Shown here: positions 10,473 to 21,963 of the stretch, in pieces
How the letters are laid out: every line of letters starts with the position of its first letter
Position numbering within the stretch: position 1 is the first letter of the stretch
NCBI GenBank assembly: GCA_022266195.1
Contig: WHVY01000001.1
Location: 6,448,001-6,512,000, forward strand
Source of the DNA: Tetranychus cinnabarinus
Lineage: Eukaryota; Arthropoda; Arachnida; Trombidiformes; Tetranychidae
Reading direction: 5' to 3'
DNA length: 64,000 nucleotides
Position numbers and translations under genes: made by a program
The notes under the pieces: model-generated
What the model was told of the DNA's origin: nothing
The model's database searches: none
Seen by the model: only the letters and a program-made list of their open reading frames with translations

Positions 10473-13400
10473 GTAAATAGATTCAACTCTAATCAAACTT
10501 AATTAAACCATGATTCTTGAATTATCTTCAGTGAACAAGAAGAAAAAAAAGAAGAGAAAAGCAAAAATCAATCTTCAAAATGATCAACAAGAAAACTCTT
10601 TGGGTTTGTTAACCAGAAAATACAAAGTTGCCCATTTAAAAGCAACCCAATCTCATTAAAACTTGGCGTCAAATTTTGATTACCAGTAAATTGCCATTTC
10701 CAAATCAAAATACTAATTTAATTATCATTTACTTAACCTACAGCTTTTTTGTTAACCAGTTAAAGGTGAAAACAAAAGCGAAAACCAGAAAACGAAGAGA
10801 AGAAAAGAAACAATAAGTTGATTTATTTTCTTGATTTACTTCTGTTGATTCATTTCGCCAATTTATTGGGTTAATTTATCAACTTGATTTATACCAAGTT
10901 AAACAGATTGATTAGAGTAAAACTTTCAACTCTATTAACCCTTCAACATAATACCATTGAGAGATTTGTATTTTCAAACATTGATTTGATTTTGTAAAAT
11001 TGAAACAAATTTCATTTCCATTCAATGAGCGTGTCAACAAAAAGAGTTTCATTATTATTTTCATCAAACCTTCAATTCAATTTCATGTTGATCAAGTTAA
11101 CCAGCATGAAAACCTCAAACATTATCTTTAATAATTATGAGTATAAAGGCTTTCAATGTTTAACTTGATTTGTGAAAATGTCAAATTCTGGTAAAGATTT
11201 GGTTCCAACTGTAAATGTTGCCTTTTTTATTGAAATGGTTTCAAGTTTCGAGTCAAATGGTAATCATGATAATCTAAATAACAATTATAACGAGTAAGTT
11301 GGATGAGAAAAGAAGATTTTGGAATAAAAAAGCATGAAATGACGAGAATCAAGATGAAAAGCATATTAAGCAAATTTTTTCATCCATAGACTAAGATAAT
11401 GTGAAGTGTAACATTAAAATATATGAGGTTAGTTTTCGTTTGCCTCAGTGGTAAACATTTTCATCCTTCATCCATGAATTATTATTTCATCTTCTTTTTG
11501 AATAAATACATTGGAAGAAACCATTTTTCCTTATCCCTTAACCATATCTGAAGCATCTTCAAGCAAACTTATCTGTTCTCTCTTCCTGGACAAAGAATCT
11601 GTATTCATCTTCACCTTCACCTTCATCATCACAGTCATTTTAGTCTAAATTCATGTCCACTCGGATCAAATCCTGAAATCTTCAACTTTACATTTTATCC
11701 ATCAATTCAATCCAATCATAAAGTGATATCAATAACGAGAAGCAAAAAGCTGTGACCAAAAAAATGTTTACATTTAAATGATTTACAATGATTTTAAGTC
11801 AACTGGTTGTAACCTTTTGAGGATTCATTTTGGTCCAAACAATTATCAATATTTTAACCAGAATATTGAATTTCATTTGCTCAAAATTCTGAAGAAACAT
11901 GAAACCCAATTTACCTTTAGCTTTTGAATGTCGCATCACAATGATTGCAAAATAGATTGAGAAAAAATTTCAGGTTATTTTGGTATGTTTGATAACCATT
12001 CAATTCAGTTGCTTTAACTGCACTCATCTTCACTCCAAGAACGAACCAAGATTAATCATGGAATCTGAATAGTTCGTAATTTTCATAGCCTCTCAATACA
12101 CCAATGTATCAAATGATAAACTTGACTTTTCTAAATTTAGTTGAAAATCGAGTTTTGTTCTATTCGTTTCTAAAAACTCTAAAGACACCGAAAATAGAGT
12201 GAAATAGTGAATTTGGAATGAAATGAAATTGGATTTTGATCAGTCATTTTGTGCTTTTAATACCGTTCTTTAATTATTCAACGTTGATTATCAAAAGGGA
12301 AATGTTAACATTGAACAATCTTATTTTGTCTCACTCGATTTGTCAGTCTTGATAATCTTTAGTCATGTTTTCCCTTGCACTTAACTCACCATCAAACATG
12401 TCTTACTTTATTTATAACATTACCATTCAAATGATTAACTCTAAATGATGATGATAATGTGTGTATAGTTTAACCCTTTGACAATTGTTTTGCATAAAAT
12501 ATTATTTTCTTTGAGTAATTTGATTAACTTGATTCTCGCAGCCTTTTTTTCCTGGTTCACCATTAACTTTACCTTCCACTTTCACTAACCTTTCCAGTCT
12601 TTCCTCTCAAATTAACCAATATCAAGACATTTTTTTTTCTTTCATTCATTTCTAAAGAATCGATAATTCATAATTCACATGATAACACACATTCATTTTT
12701 ATAAGATCTTAATTATTGCCTTTACCTTTCTTTTTGCTCCTTTACTTTCCCTTCCAACGATTACTGAACCTTATTTGGTTGCCATTATGATTGTCATTAC
12801 TTTAATCATCAGGAAGAGTTAAATGAACAGACCTTATTCAATCATTAATCTAATGTGTATATTAATACATCCAACATGGTAAAAGAAAAAAAGCGAGAAG
12901 AGAAGAAAAAATTTTATCAAATTATATGGAAAAGGCAATTTACGTTTATCATGATAACTATTGATGATTGACCGATTGTTGACTTAAAATGTGAAAAACT
13001 TTTCAACACGAAAATTTTCATGATTATGGTGATTCGTGATTATCATGGTTACCATCATGATCATGATTGCTATTAATGGCTTTAGATTAACTTGGCCTTA
13101 ACTCGCTATTTTGCTCTTTTGCCGGAAGTTCCGATAATGTTCAGATTCTTGCTTCAGCTTTTGCCTTTTCATTTCATTTGTCACTTGAATGCATTCATTT
13201 CCTGTTATTCCAAGTTTTAATCTAAACATTATCATTCATAATGGCCATTTATATTTCATACAAGTTGAAGAGTCAAGATTAAACCACCAAAGCCTTTCAT
13301 TTAATCCTTTCATTTCTTGTAAACTTCATTGATTGCCATTTGAAAACAATTTCATACTCAACTTGATCCAATCAGTTTCAGGTTAATGAGTTGATATTTA

Positions 13401-16400
13401 AAGCAATCATTTTTGTCAACATTTTTCTCAGTTTCACTTTCAGACTGGATTTGATTGATATCGATTCATCACTAATTTGATGAGAAAAGTCTGTAAATTT
13501 AAATTTAGTTTCAATTTAATTTCCTCTTTTTTTTAAATTCTGCTGATGAGAATTATTGATGAAATGATATAAAAACACAAGTTGAATCCAATTAAATTAA
13601 GAAACTTACCTTGAAATTCAGATCGATTCTTGGTTTCACCTTATCATCGACTTCACAAACCAAGAAAATAGAAATTCTTCTTTTCCTTGTTTCTTCCAGA
13701 ATCTTGTGAAATTGTTCAATGAAACTCCAACTCACCTTTAATCAACGAAAACGTTCCAATGATATTTTCCAATTTTTTTGAGCAACATCATTCCTTAAGC
13801 GAACATTTTGAACCAAAAGAAAATCTTTTCAGCAATTTTCACCATTCCATAATTTCACTAAACAAACGATTAAAACATGACAAAATCTGTGTGAGATGAT
13901 GAAAGGAGGAAAAGGATGTTCTGGAAGCAAGTTTTTTCTCTACTTCCATTTACTGTTGAGAAGCAAATCATATGTTAACCTTTCAAGTTTTTTTTGATAA
14001 TCTTAATCATTCTTTTTTTATAAAAAACTCGTTTTAATCATTCTGATGTCACAGTTGCAATAAATGATTATCAAGTTTATCAATCAATTTGCTCATCAAC
14101 TCTTTGCTTTCATAATTGTCTGATTGATACACTTTAGTTTGTGCTAATCACAGTTTGCTCAATGTTTGTCTAACCTTGATTATTACTTTACTCTTTGGTT
14201 GTAACTCAATTTGGATAAACAAACTCATCTTTAAATTGATAAATAATGTTGATATGAATCGATATTGAAAATACATGATATCACCTGTAAGCCTCCATTT
14301 GCAACTCCACAGAGTCTTTACACAAACTTTAATCTCCTTTCAATTGAATTGGTTCAGTTTCAAGTCTGAAAATTGTTGAGCGATTGTAAAATGTTTGAGA
14401 ATTGTTTGGTTACAAGTTGAAAAACGTGAATAACTATAACGTGATAAGGCTAGGAAATTCCCTGGTTATCTATTGTACTTATCCTTCATCAGACGTCAAC
14501 ATGTGAATGATGTGATGAAGATGACATTGATAGGTAATTAAAAGTACTTGAATACAGGGAGTGAAAATAGTAATGATGAAAAGCATATTCACCAAGAGAT
14601 CAGTGAATAAAGAAGATAATAACTGATGATGTTTCAACACCTGATTAACTGGTAAACAAGAAATGAAAGGTTAGATATAAAGGTAAGATTACTGTTTAAA
14701 TAGGATCAACACATGAAAAATGGCAATAAATATCGAACATCGAACAAAATTCTAGACTTTTATTGTTGAAAAATTAACATTTGATCATAAAATGTCTCTT
14801 GCCCAAGGATAGTTTGAAGGGCCATTCTTGATCTGAAATGACAAGTTTAAAGGTTGAGAAGAAAATTGAATGTGACAAAAATTTTCAAGATAATTCTCGA
14901 TTGATTTCATTGTTCAACTTGTTGAATCTTCAGTTTGAAAATGAAATTTTGTTTCAAAATTTAAACTCAATTTAAATGTTGAAATGAAAGGTTTCACCAA
15001 GTTTCAACCTTTAACATTGAAAATCTCGATAGCAATTCATTTCTGGTAAAAACAAGGTGAAATCAAACTCGATTGTTGTTCAAACTATTCAACATCAATT
15101 TCAAAAATCAATAGTTTTTTTCATGCAAATTGAAAAGCAAAAAGCATGAAAAGTTCATCGCAAAAAAATCTTTTTCTTTTAGAATTTTCTCTCAAATCAT
15201 TCAGATTGACATTTTGTAACAATATGTATTCAAAAGCAAAATGTTCAACAATAAATAATTTACAAAATATAATTTTTCCTCTATTATAAGATTCAGTTTC
15301 AATTGATTGTTCATCGGAATTGATTGTCGTGTCAGTTTGAACAACAATTAATTGAAGCACTTTAATGAAGCTTGTCAAGTCAACTGATTTCAAGTCTTGA
15401 TCATTGATTATAATAAATGAACTTTTACTTCTGAGTCGATTGAAGCATTGCAATTATTCAATGTGAATATCGCTTCTCTTTGTAATTATGTTGTTGCTTG
15501 AAAGTTTCACCTGAAATTGAACAATAAAAAATCTAATTAAACCAGAAAATTGAAAATCTCTCGAGAATCAGTGAAATGTTTTAATATAAAGTAGATAATT
15601 AACTGTTTAAGCGTTCATTTTAGTTTCATTTAAATGAAATGAAACTTTTAATTTGCATTTAAAAAGGAAAAATTGTTTCCTTGGTTTTTGTTCATTTAAA
15701 TAAATTGTATCATTTGGTCAAAGATATAATGTAATTGCCATTAATTGTACATAATTTTTGAATTCAATTATTGTTTCCATGATAATCAAGTTAACTCGTC
15801 AGTTGACTGGGAGTTTCCTTCCCTGTTTTTATATCAATTTGATGTATTTTTTTGTCTTTCATTGGTTTAAAGTTGAATGGTCATTAATGATTTTGTGCTA
15901 CTTTTCAAGTAAAGATCATTGTTATTGAAGATGACCATTTTGATCCATTAATTGGTCAACTTTACGTTCATCTTGAGACTTTCAATGTTCAGTTTGCATT
16001 GTGAGTTGAACCGTAAGCAGAAACAATTTACAGCTAATAATGTTTAATCAATGTCAAAATCAGATAACATGAGAAACACCTTTCTGCTGTTATTTTTGAC
16101 TACAATTGCAATGGAAGGCAAAAGAATCAGATATTTTCTATCATTTTGTTCGTTTTTTTGTATTCTTTTCCTTCATCACTAATGTTACGTCCAAATTGAG
16201 AAACAACTAAAGGGTAAACAGAAATCTCGAGTTCCAAAAAGAACAAACGAATTTAATGCTCATTTAGTACATAAAAAATTCAATATAAATCATTTTCTTT
16301 AGTTTTAAAAAAGAATCCAAATTCCTTTCTAGAACTACTTGAAAGCATCCAAATCTAACTAAAGATGTACATGTGTCAGGAAAAGAATGTAAATATCCAT

Positions 16401-16690
16401 TTGAACATACCAAGTGAGAATTGATACTCTTTTTTACCATCGGTGTGAATCAGAACGCAGATTTTCCATGCAGTTTGGGGTGCAAAGGCAATGGAGATAC
16501 AGAGTTATCTTTATGAAAATTCCATGATATGTATGTTTTTATAGGTTGTATTCTGACCTTTGGGTCAACGCATTCGAGGCGCTGACAAGATTACATGAAA
16601 CTTATACTAACAAGGGCAGTGACATTGATTGTATGATCATTTTCAATTTTTTTGGGCTTGTATTGTAGAGGGCGAAAAATAATTAGAATG
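10473..16690. other. Gene-poor region (left part of putative giant Rbfox intron)
   Basis: AT-rich non-coding sequence. The only item noted is a short frame at 11178-11297, which starts MSNSGKDLVPTVNVAFFIEM and is followed at its end by a GTAAGT-like donor inside the last codons. It could be an alternative first exon, but its phase (2) does not match the Rbfox exon at 41445. A 110-codon minus-strand frame at 15121-15453 has no recognisable domain. Confidence 0.35.
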
Positions 16691-16691
16691 C

Positions 16692-16901
16692 TTTGCTTTT
16701 TTTACGCCGGTGCTTTGGTATTAGGGCATTTTAAGTAAAGAGACTAATACATTGAGGTCTTTGAGAAGCTTATAAAACAAATGAAAATATCTCAATCAAA
16801 ATTTTGAATTATTTTTCAGTGACTCCAATAGGTTTCAATTCAATACCCACACTTATAAGGGCCTAAATATCAATAAGAGGCTACCGGCGTAAAAAAGCAA
16901 A
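16692..16901. mobile_element. Short inverted-repeat element (MITE-like)
   Basis: A 20-base arm TTTGCTTTTTTTACGCCGGT at 16692-16711 is matched in reverse complement at 16883-16901, with one T fewer. They enclose about 170 bp with no coding potential. The imperfect match continues inward (TATTAGGGC on the left against GCCTAAATA at 16861). This is the layout of a small non-autonomous DNA transposon. No clear target-site duplication is visible, so the ends are approximate. Confidence 0.5.
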
Positions 16902-16929
16902 ATACTTGTCAGTAGTTTGACATTGCTGG

Positions 16930-16966
16930 CTCCAACACACTTTCACCACGTGAAAGTATGTTGGAG
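16930..16966. repeat. 17-bp hairpin with 3-nt loop
   Basis: CTCCAACACACTTTCAC at 16930-16946 pairs with GTGAAAGTATGTTGGAG at 16950-16966, with one mismatch and loop CAC. TGG/CCA flanks extend the pairing after a one-base bulge. It lies 29 bp beyond the MITE-like element and may be the end of another degraded element. Confidence 0.55.
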
Positions 16967-17550
16967 ACCAGGAATAATGAGCAGATAGTGGTGAGGGTCA
17001 ATCTTTTTGATGGAAGCGATAGAGTAAAATTCACACACCGTTCGAGTTCTTGAATAACTTATTTTGAGTAGCACTCATCTCCGGTGAATACCATTGGTAG
17101 AAACTTACAAAGGTACTAAAATAGCAATTTTCAAATGATTTGCAAATGGCCCTGCAAACACTCGCATAGCTCAGCACATATTTCAAATTCAATTGAAAAA
17201 TCCGACATTTTAACTATGCTAATGATTGTTGATGATTGACTATTTATGATTGACTTATAAACAAAAATTAAGTTTAAGAAAAACTTTTTCAAAGATGTTA
17301 AATCTTAAACTTTCTTACGCTCGGTTTCTTTCAACGCACTCAGTTGAATTCATTTAGATGCAAACAAATTGCCAACTTTACGAGTTTAGTTAATAAAACA
17401 AGATTAATGCAAAGTGAATGTACTAGTATTTGAAAGAAAGGTAAATTGACTTGTACTGAATTGATATGGTATCGGGGATCAAAAAAAGATAAGGTATAAA
17501 TATGATCGATGTCAAAGAAAAGGTCATGGAGAGGCTCGGCCAAACAAGGT

Positions 17551-17700
17551 TTGTTGCAAGACAATGCAAGACCACACAAAGCTGGCCGCATAAAGAGTCT
17601 TTTGAAGAGCAGTTGAAGTGAAAAAGTTAACCATCCCCACTCATTCACCTGATCTGGCACCGGATGAGTACTTGTCTCCGGAGCCTGCTTTTGATACATG
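17551..17700 (+). pseudogene. Mariner-type transposase remnant, C-terminal catalytic part
   Basis: The frame at 17551 reads LLQDNARPHKAGRIKSLLKS, the mariner block around the second catalytic Asp. After a stop and a one-base shift, about 17656 onwards reads SPDLAPDEYLSPEPAFD, matching the family SPDLAP motif that carries the third catalytic Asp. Stops and the frameshift make it non-functional. The upstream part of the transposase is not recognisable here. Confidence 0.75.
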
Positions 17701-18024
17701 CGTTAATTTATATCTTAGTATTAGCTATATTAATTTGTGTTTACATCAGATTCATTATAGAGTAAATAACTAAAATTCTTTCATTTGTCCCGTCTATGCA
17801 TATCTCTATTAAGAATTTTTACCTGAATTGAGTGAGGTGACTAGTCGCAAGATGCAATAGAAAATTGCCTAAGTGACTAAGTGCCTTAGGGCTTACCAAC
17901 GGCTTTTGACCATGACGGAATATTTTCCGAGAGATGGCGTTAGTTTTTTGAATTCAGCAACTGTTTCCATAGAAATTTTACTTATGAAAACGAGTTTGAC
18001 TTTTTTATTCCAGTTCCGCAACAC

Positions 18025-18215
18025 ATGGGCGACCTCGAAATTAGAGCTATTATACGAAATTGTTTTCTATACGGTGCCACAATTAGCGAAGCCAAAGTGC
18101 GATTGGATCGTGAGTACCCAGGTAAATCTCTTAGTGTTTCTACAATAAAGTATTGGTATTGAGATTTAAATTTCTTAAGCGTGATCAACGATCTAAATCT
18201 TGAATTTGGTATAAT
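18025..18215 (+). pseudogene. Mariner-type transposase remnant, N-terminal helix-turn-helix part
   Basis: From the ATG at 18025 the frame reads MGDLEIRAIIRNCFLYGATI, continues SEAKVRLDREYPGKSLSVST and IKYWY, then stops at 18160-18162. This resembles the paired helix-turn-helix N terminus of mariner transposases (IRxxxxxxFxxGxxxxEAxxx...SxxTxxYWxxRF). After a one-base shift the next codons read RFKFLKRDQRSKS and stop again. It lies downstream of the C-terminal fragment, so the two pieces are rearranged or come from different insertions. An acceptor-like TTTATTCCAG ends at 18013. Confidence 0.6.
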
Positions 18216-18576
18216 TTTCGGCTCGGCACTATTTGTGTACACTTTGTGCAAGATGTAATTATCAGCACTCCTTTGCTAACCTATTTATAACAATTTACAT
18301 TAATAAAGTTCTGAAAAACTGTTTGTTAAAATGTTTGCTAAAATTATTTCGAACGCTTGCTGTTCCTGACTAAATTGTCACAGGATGCAAGCCCATACTC
18401 TAAAACTCCACGCTAAGAAGCTACGATGGCTAACTTAAAAGTATTAATTCGACAATTATATTCATAACTCGTGCCATTTTGAGTTAACATTAAAGCTTTG
18501 TTTGAAGAGGGAGCTTTTGTTTATTTCAGCTGATGCTTTTGATTGCTTTTTTTCAAATTGTTTCATTGTTAAGTCA

Positions 18577-18916
18577 ATGGAATATTTAAAATGCGTACTG
18601 CAACAACTAAAAAACCAACAACACCAACAAAACCACCAAAACCACCAAATAAACAACGAAAAAAACATCAAGAAAAAAGTTTGTCCATGTAGCCGTTCTG
18701 CTTATGTTCAGGTAAGTTTTAAAAATTTTGATTTGATTTATAAGACTTCTAATTACTATTATTATCTATATTGACTATCAGGCTCTAAACATGATTAATA
18801 ACATAATAAGGATCCATAAAACAAACAAGCATTTCTTCGATAATCACGAGGAGCTTTTTGTCGCCGAAGATATGGACGACCGTGATGTGGCTGTATATAC
18901 AAATAATTCTTTTTGA
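18577..18916 (+). CDS. Small two-exon gene of unknown function
   Basis: Coding pieces 18577-18711 and 18782-18916 join in phase 0 across a 70-nt GTAAGT...TATCAG intron to give 89 residues. The first exon reads MEYLKCVLQQLKNQQHQQNH then an Asn/Gln/His-rich stretch and KKKVCPCSRSAYVQ. The second contains ALNMINNIIRIHKTNKHFF, HEELFVAEDMDDRDVAVYT and ends NNSF. An AATAAA sits 6 nt after the stop. The rich-in-His/Gln middle, CPC motif and acidic C-terminal part do not match a family I recognise. The frame is open upstream to 18502 without another ATG. Splice signals, phase and poly(A) signal favour a real transcript; it may also be the relic of a mobile element in this debris-rich area. Confidence 0.45.
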
Positions 18917-18921
18917 TTTTG

Positions 18922-18927
18922 AATAAA
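18922..18927 (+). terminator. Poly(A) signal of the small two-exon gene
   Basis: AATAAA 6 nt after the TGA stop at 18914-18916. Confidence 0.45.
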
Positions 18928-19025
18928 GCATTTTCTCAAAAGTTCTTTTTAGTATCCTTTTCTTTTTTTGGGAAAATTTAAATTTAAGTGTCTTTCTGTG
19001 TTTGAATAACTCATCATGTTTTTAG

Positions 19026-19917
19026 TGTCAAGTTTCAATTGTGGTAGAAGAAATATTTGAAGAAATTTCTGGGACGCAATTAATCACATCAATAAGAATT
19101 TCGTTGCTGAACAAAATTGCATTTGCTGCTTCCAAGATGTGGAAAAAAATGTAACTACTGTCTTAGGAACCGGCTATTGTGGCGCATTGAATGGTAGTCA
19201 AATAACCGAACGAATACCAGTTCGGACGAATTTTCATTACGAGTTCGAAGACGAACTTGTCACAGCAATTTCTCGCTCCAACGGTAAGAGATTCATCAAA
19301 AAATTTGAATTCTACCGGTCCGATATGCCGATAAACATTGTACCTTATGGGACCCATGAAACAATCGCTGTAATCAATTGCCATCAGACTTGTAAACACA
19401 GTGAAAACAAAGCCGACTTTGTTGCTTGGTTGTTCGCAGTCATTCTCCGGCTGTCGAGTGGAGGGCAGGACTCCCGAGGCAACTCTTTCAAACCAGTAGA
19501 CGCATTGGTCCTTGGTGGAGATTTGAATTTGCGAGACGTTTACCATGGCAAACCACTTGATGAGAAATATGCAGCTAAAAAGTTGGCTATGCAGCTTTGT
19601 TATGTATTATTACACTGTGGATTTTGTCATTGCAATTCGATGATGTTAGCCGTGGTCATGAAATTGATTATATCGCTGTATCAAAAAATTTAGAAAAAAT
19701 CGAAAAAGTAAATTTAGCTTTCATGAGTGACCATGTATCAATTTCTGGTATTTACTTAAAGAATGGGTCACTTGCTCCCCGAAAAAGAAAAAGAAAGTTG
19801 GATTCAAATGAGTTATTATCTAAGCTACTTGAAAAGCAACGTACTGTGCTAGAAATTCAAGTACAAGTAGAATCTGTTGTAAATAATCATTTAGACGAAA
19901 TCAAGAAATCATTGTAA
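19026..19917 (+). pseudogene. EEP (DNase I-like) superfamily gene, frameshifted
   Basis: EEP-fold enzymes hydrolyse phosphodiesters or phosphate esters. After an acceptor-like TTTTTAG the sequence reads SSFNCGRRNI, a TGA at 19058-19060, then RNFWDAINHINKNF and CICCFQDVEKNV (Gln-Asp in place of the usual LQE). The frame continues through FYRSDMPINIVPYGTHETIA, VINCHQTCKH and VDALVLGGDLNLRD (the GDxN motif). Near 19641 the reading must slip by one base to reach GHEIDYIAVSKN and MSDHVSISGIY, the DYI and SDH motifs of the family. The tail has a basic PRKRKRKLDS stretch and a Leu/Glu-rich helix. One stop and one frameshift suggest a decayed gene. No reverse transcriptase is adjacent, so this is not an obvious LINE endonuclease. 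Substrate is unknown. Confidence 0.6.
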
Positions 19918-20031
19918 ATTAATTGAATCATTTTTAATATCTTTCATCGTCATCAATCTATTAAACTATTCCCACCAAAACATTGCACTTGTGTTATTTT
20001 GTACTAGATTTCACCAAGATACACCGGGAAA

Positions 20032-20110
20032 CAGCACAAACTGTGCACAGTTTGCTGAGTTAATTTCTTAAAAACCCAACTATTGTGCAAACTGTGCTGG
20101 GTTTGTGCTG
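20032..20110. repeat. 79-nt foldback with two nested inverted repeats
   Basis: CAGCACAAAC (20032-20041) pairs perfectly with GTTTGTGCTG (20101-20110). GCACAGTTTGC (20045-20055) pairs perfectly with GCAAACTGTGC (20087-20097). Three unpaired bases separate the blocks symmetrically in each arm. Overlapping this, CAAACTGTGCACAGTTTG at 20037-20054 is an 18-bp perfect palindrome, so an alternative cruciform can form. It lies between the two convergent EEP genes. Confidence 0.7.
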
Positions 20111-20595
20111 CAATTGGAAATAGGATTAAAAATAATTTCTCATTTAATGAACTTTGAATTTTCACAATGCCTGGATATAAAACAAAAACCACAAAAATAT
20201 CAAAAAGATAAGGAAAAAACAGAAGCAGCCACAAATATAAAACATGATGGAAGTACTGATCTTGAACTAATTAACCTGTACTGAGTAACTGAGACCTGAA
20301 TCAATTCTTGTAGCACCGGCGCGTCATCAGAATAATACATAATTAGTAAAATTACATAGTAACACAACTAATTGATAAGTTACGAAAATCTTCGTCTTAA
20401 CTACATGCGGGTTTGAATTTCACAATCAAGATATTGATGTTAACATTAAATAAAACACCAAATGTTGAACAAAAATGTTTATTTTATTTCATAATTTACA
20501 AAATAAATAATGGTATATTTTTGCACACTATTCGCACACTATGCGAGCCAACTGTGTATGGTTGAAATTGAAGTAGCATATTGTCTTAATTTTTA

Positions 20596-21296
20596 GTTTG
20601 GGAATAAGCCGGATGGAGCTTTTGCAATAACTTGATCAGGGTCAAGTCTGCATTTTATAAAAAGTGGGATATGGTCAGTTTTTAAATTTGCAAAATCATC
20701 TGGTGCTTCACTGAATATCACATTTTCGGTGTGCAAGATATAATCATATCTATGATCCGTTTCCTTGTTGATCAAAATAGGTGTCAGATGTTGAATAAAA
20801 AGCAAGGCGCAGCTTTTTGATGAATGCTTTTAAACATGAGTCACTATCTGTTGTGTTAACAGTCCGATCGATGTCCGCATTGAAATGGCCTACGATAATT
20901 AAATATTTGGCAGGCAAAAATTCTTTGTCATCATCATCTTTTCCCCCGTGTAACATCCGGCAAGTTGTCGCGAGAACATTTGTGCAATAGTCAAAAACAG
21001 TTACTCTGTCCATGTTAGGGGAGCGATGGGTATTGATAAATCCATTGTCTTCACTATGAATGATGGCTTGGATAATGTTGTGGCAAGGAGAAAATTGATG
21101 GAATTTTCGGGCACCACGAGTATAGAAAATCGCCATATCTGTACCATCGTAAAACTCTAATTTAAATTGGTGTCTCCCTTGTTGTAGGCTATTTTGGGAC
21201 CTAGCTGAAGCTCTAGTTATCTCTTGGAGACCAACGAACCAGTCGAAGCCCGTAGTTCTTGCAGGACAATAGGGCTCGCATCCCCACAAGGCTGCT
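20596..21296 (-). pseudogene. Second EEP (DNase I-like) superfamily gene, frameshifted
   Basis: On the minus strand, after an acceptor-like CATTGTTTTAG, the frame reads ALWGCEPYCPARTTGFDWFV then GLQEITRASARSQ (the LQE motif with the metal-binding Glu), DMAIFYTRGARKF, FINTHRSPNMDR, YLIIVGHFNADID (family GDFN, here with His for Asp), and TYFDQQGNGS. A TAG at 20752-20750 interrupts exactly where skipping one T would continue into RYDYILHTENVIF and KTDHIPLFIKCRLD (the DYI and DH motifs). The amino acid sequence is not close to the plus-strand copy, so the two are family members, not a recent duplicate. The region upstream of 21296 contains no clear in-frame ATG exon. Biochemical role unknown. Confidence 0.6.
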
Positions 21297-21758
21297 AAAA
21301 CAATGAAAAAATACGTGACCTCAGATGGTCTGTCATAATGGTCATAATCTCAAGTGGTCTGTCTGTGTTTACCTGTTTTGTTTGAAAATGCCGAAAAAGA
21401 TGCCTCTAATTAAAAAATATAATTAGCTTATGAAAGAGAGTGAGAGGAGTGAGAAAGAACTATTCGAAAATTTGTATGTAAACTCTTAAAAGTGGTCCTT
21501 CCTCATCACGTGGGATTCAAAAGATTGTGTGAAACTTTATCCCAAATCTTTATCTCCGTCTTTGCCTTCTTCATCATATATCTCTCATCCCTCATCCTCA
21601 CAATGGTCCTCTTGCCGTTCGTCCGCTTCTTCATCTTCAGGTTCCTCTTTCTCCTCAGGTCCGGCTTTCTCAGTTGTGTCTTTCTCAGGGTCGTCATGAT
21701 CATGCTCGTTTATTGAAACACCGTTTTCTTTAATTAATTGAGACAATCAAGTTAAATT

Positions 21759-21963
21759 AATAATTCCTCGAGATAATGAGGAATTATTCAAACACTTTTG
21801 ATTTAATTGTCAAATACGACTTCCCAAACGAAGTAGCACCTGATTCACGTGAGGACAAATGGTCGAAAATATTATGAAAGATTCAGATGACCCAATGTTG
21901 ATGGACGACCAAGAATTTGAAAAAATTCTGTATGATTTATTTAAAATTTCATGTGTGCAATAA
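21759..21963 (+). other. Hairpin followed by short acidic frame with poly(A) signal
   Basis: AATAATTCCTC (21759-21769) and GAGGAATTATT (21778-21788) form a perfect 11-bp hairpin with an 8-nt loop. Downstream, an ATG at 21859 opens 34 codons starting MVENIMKDSDDPMLMDDQEF and ending KISCVQ; its TAA overlaps an AATAAA at 21959-21964. An overlapping frame at 21776-21877 (33 codons) is also open. This could be the 3' end of a small or degraded gene. Confidence 0.25.

Noticed and set aside
21492..21716. Opposing frames, with an acidic Glu/Asp-rich translation on the minus strand
   Set aside because: Interrupted by stops in the acidic frame; likely a low-complexity GAA/GAG tract or a minor relic.
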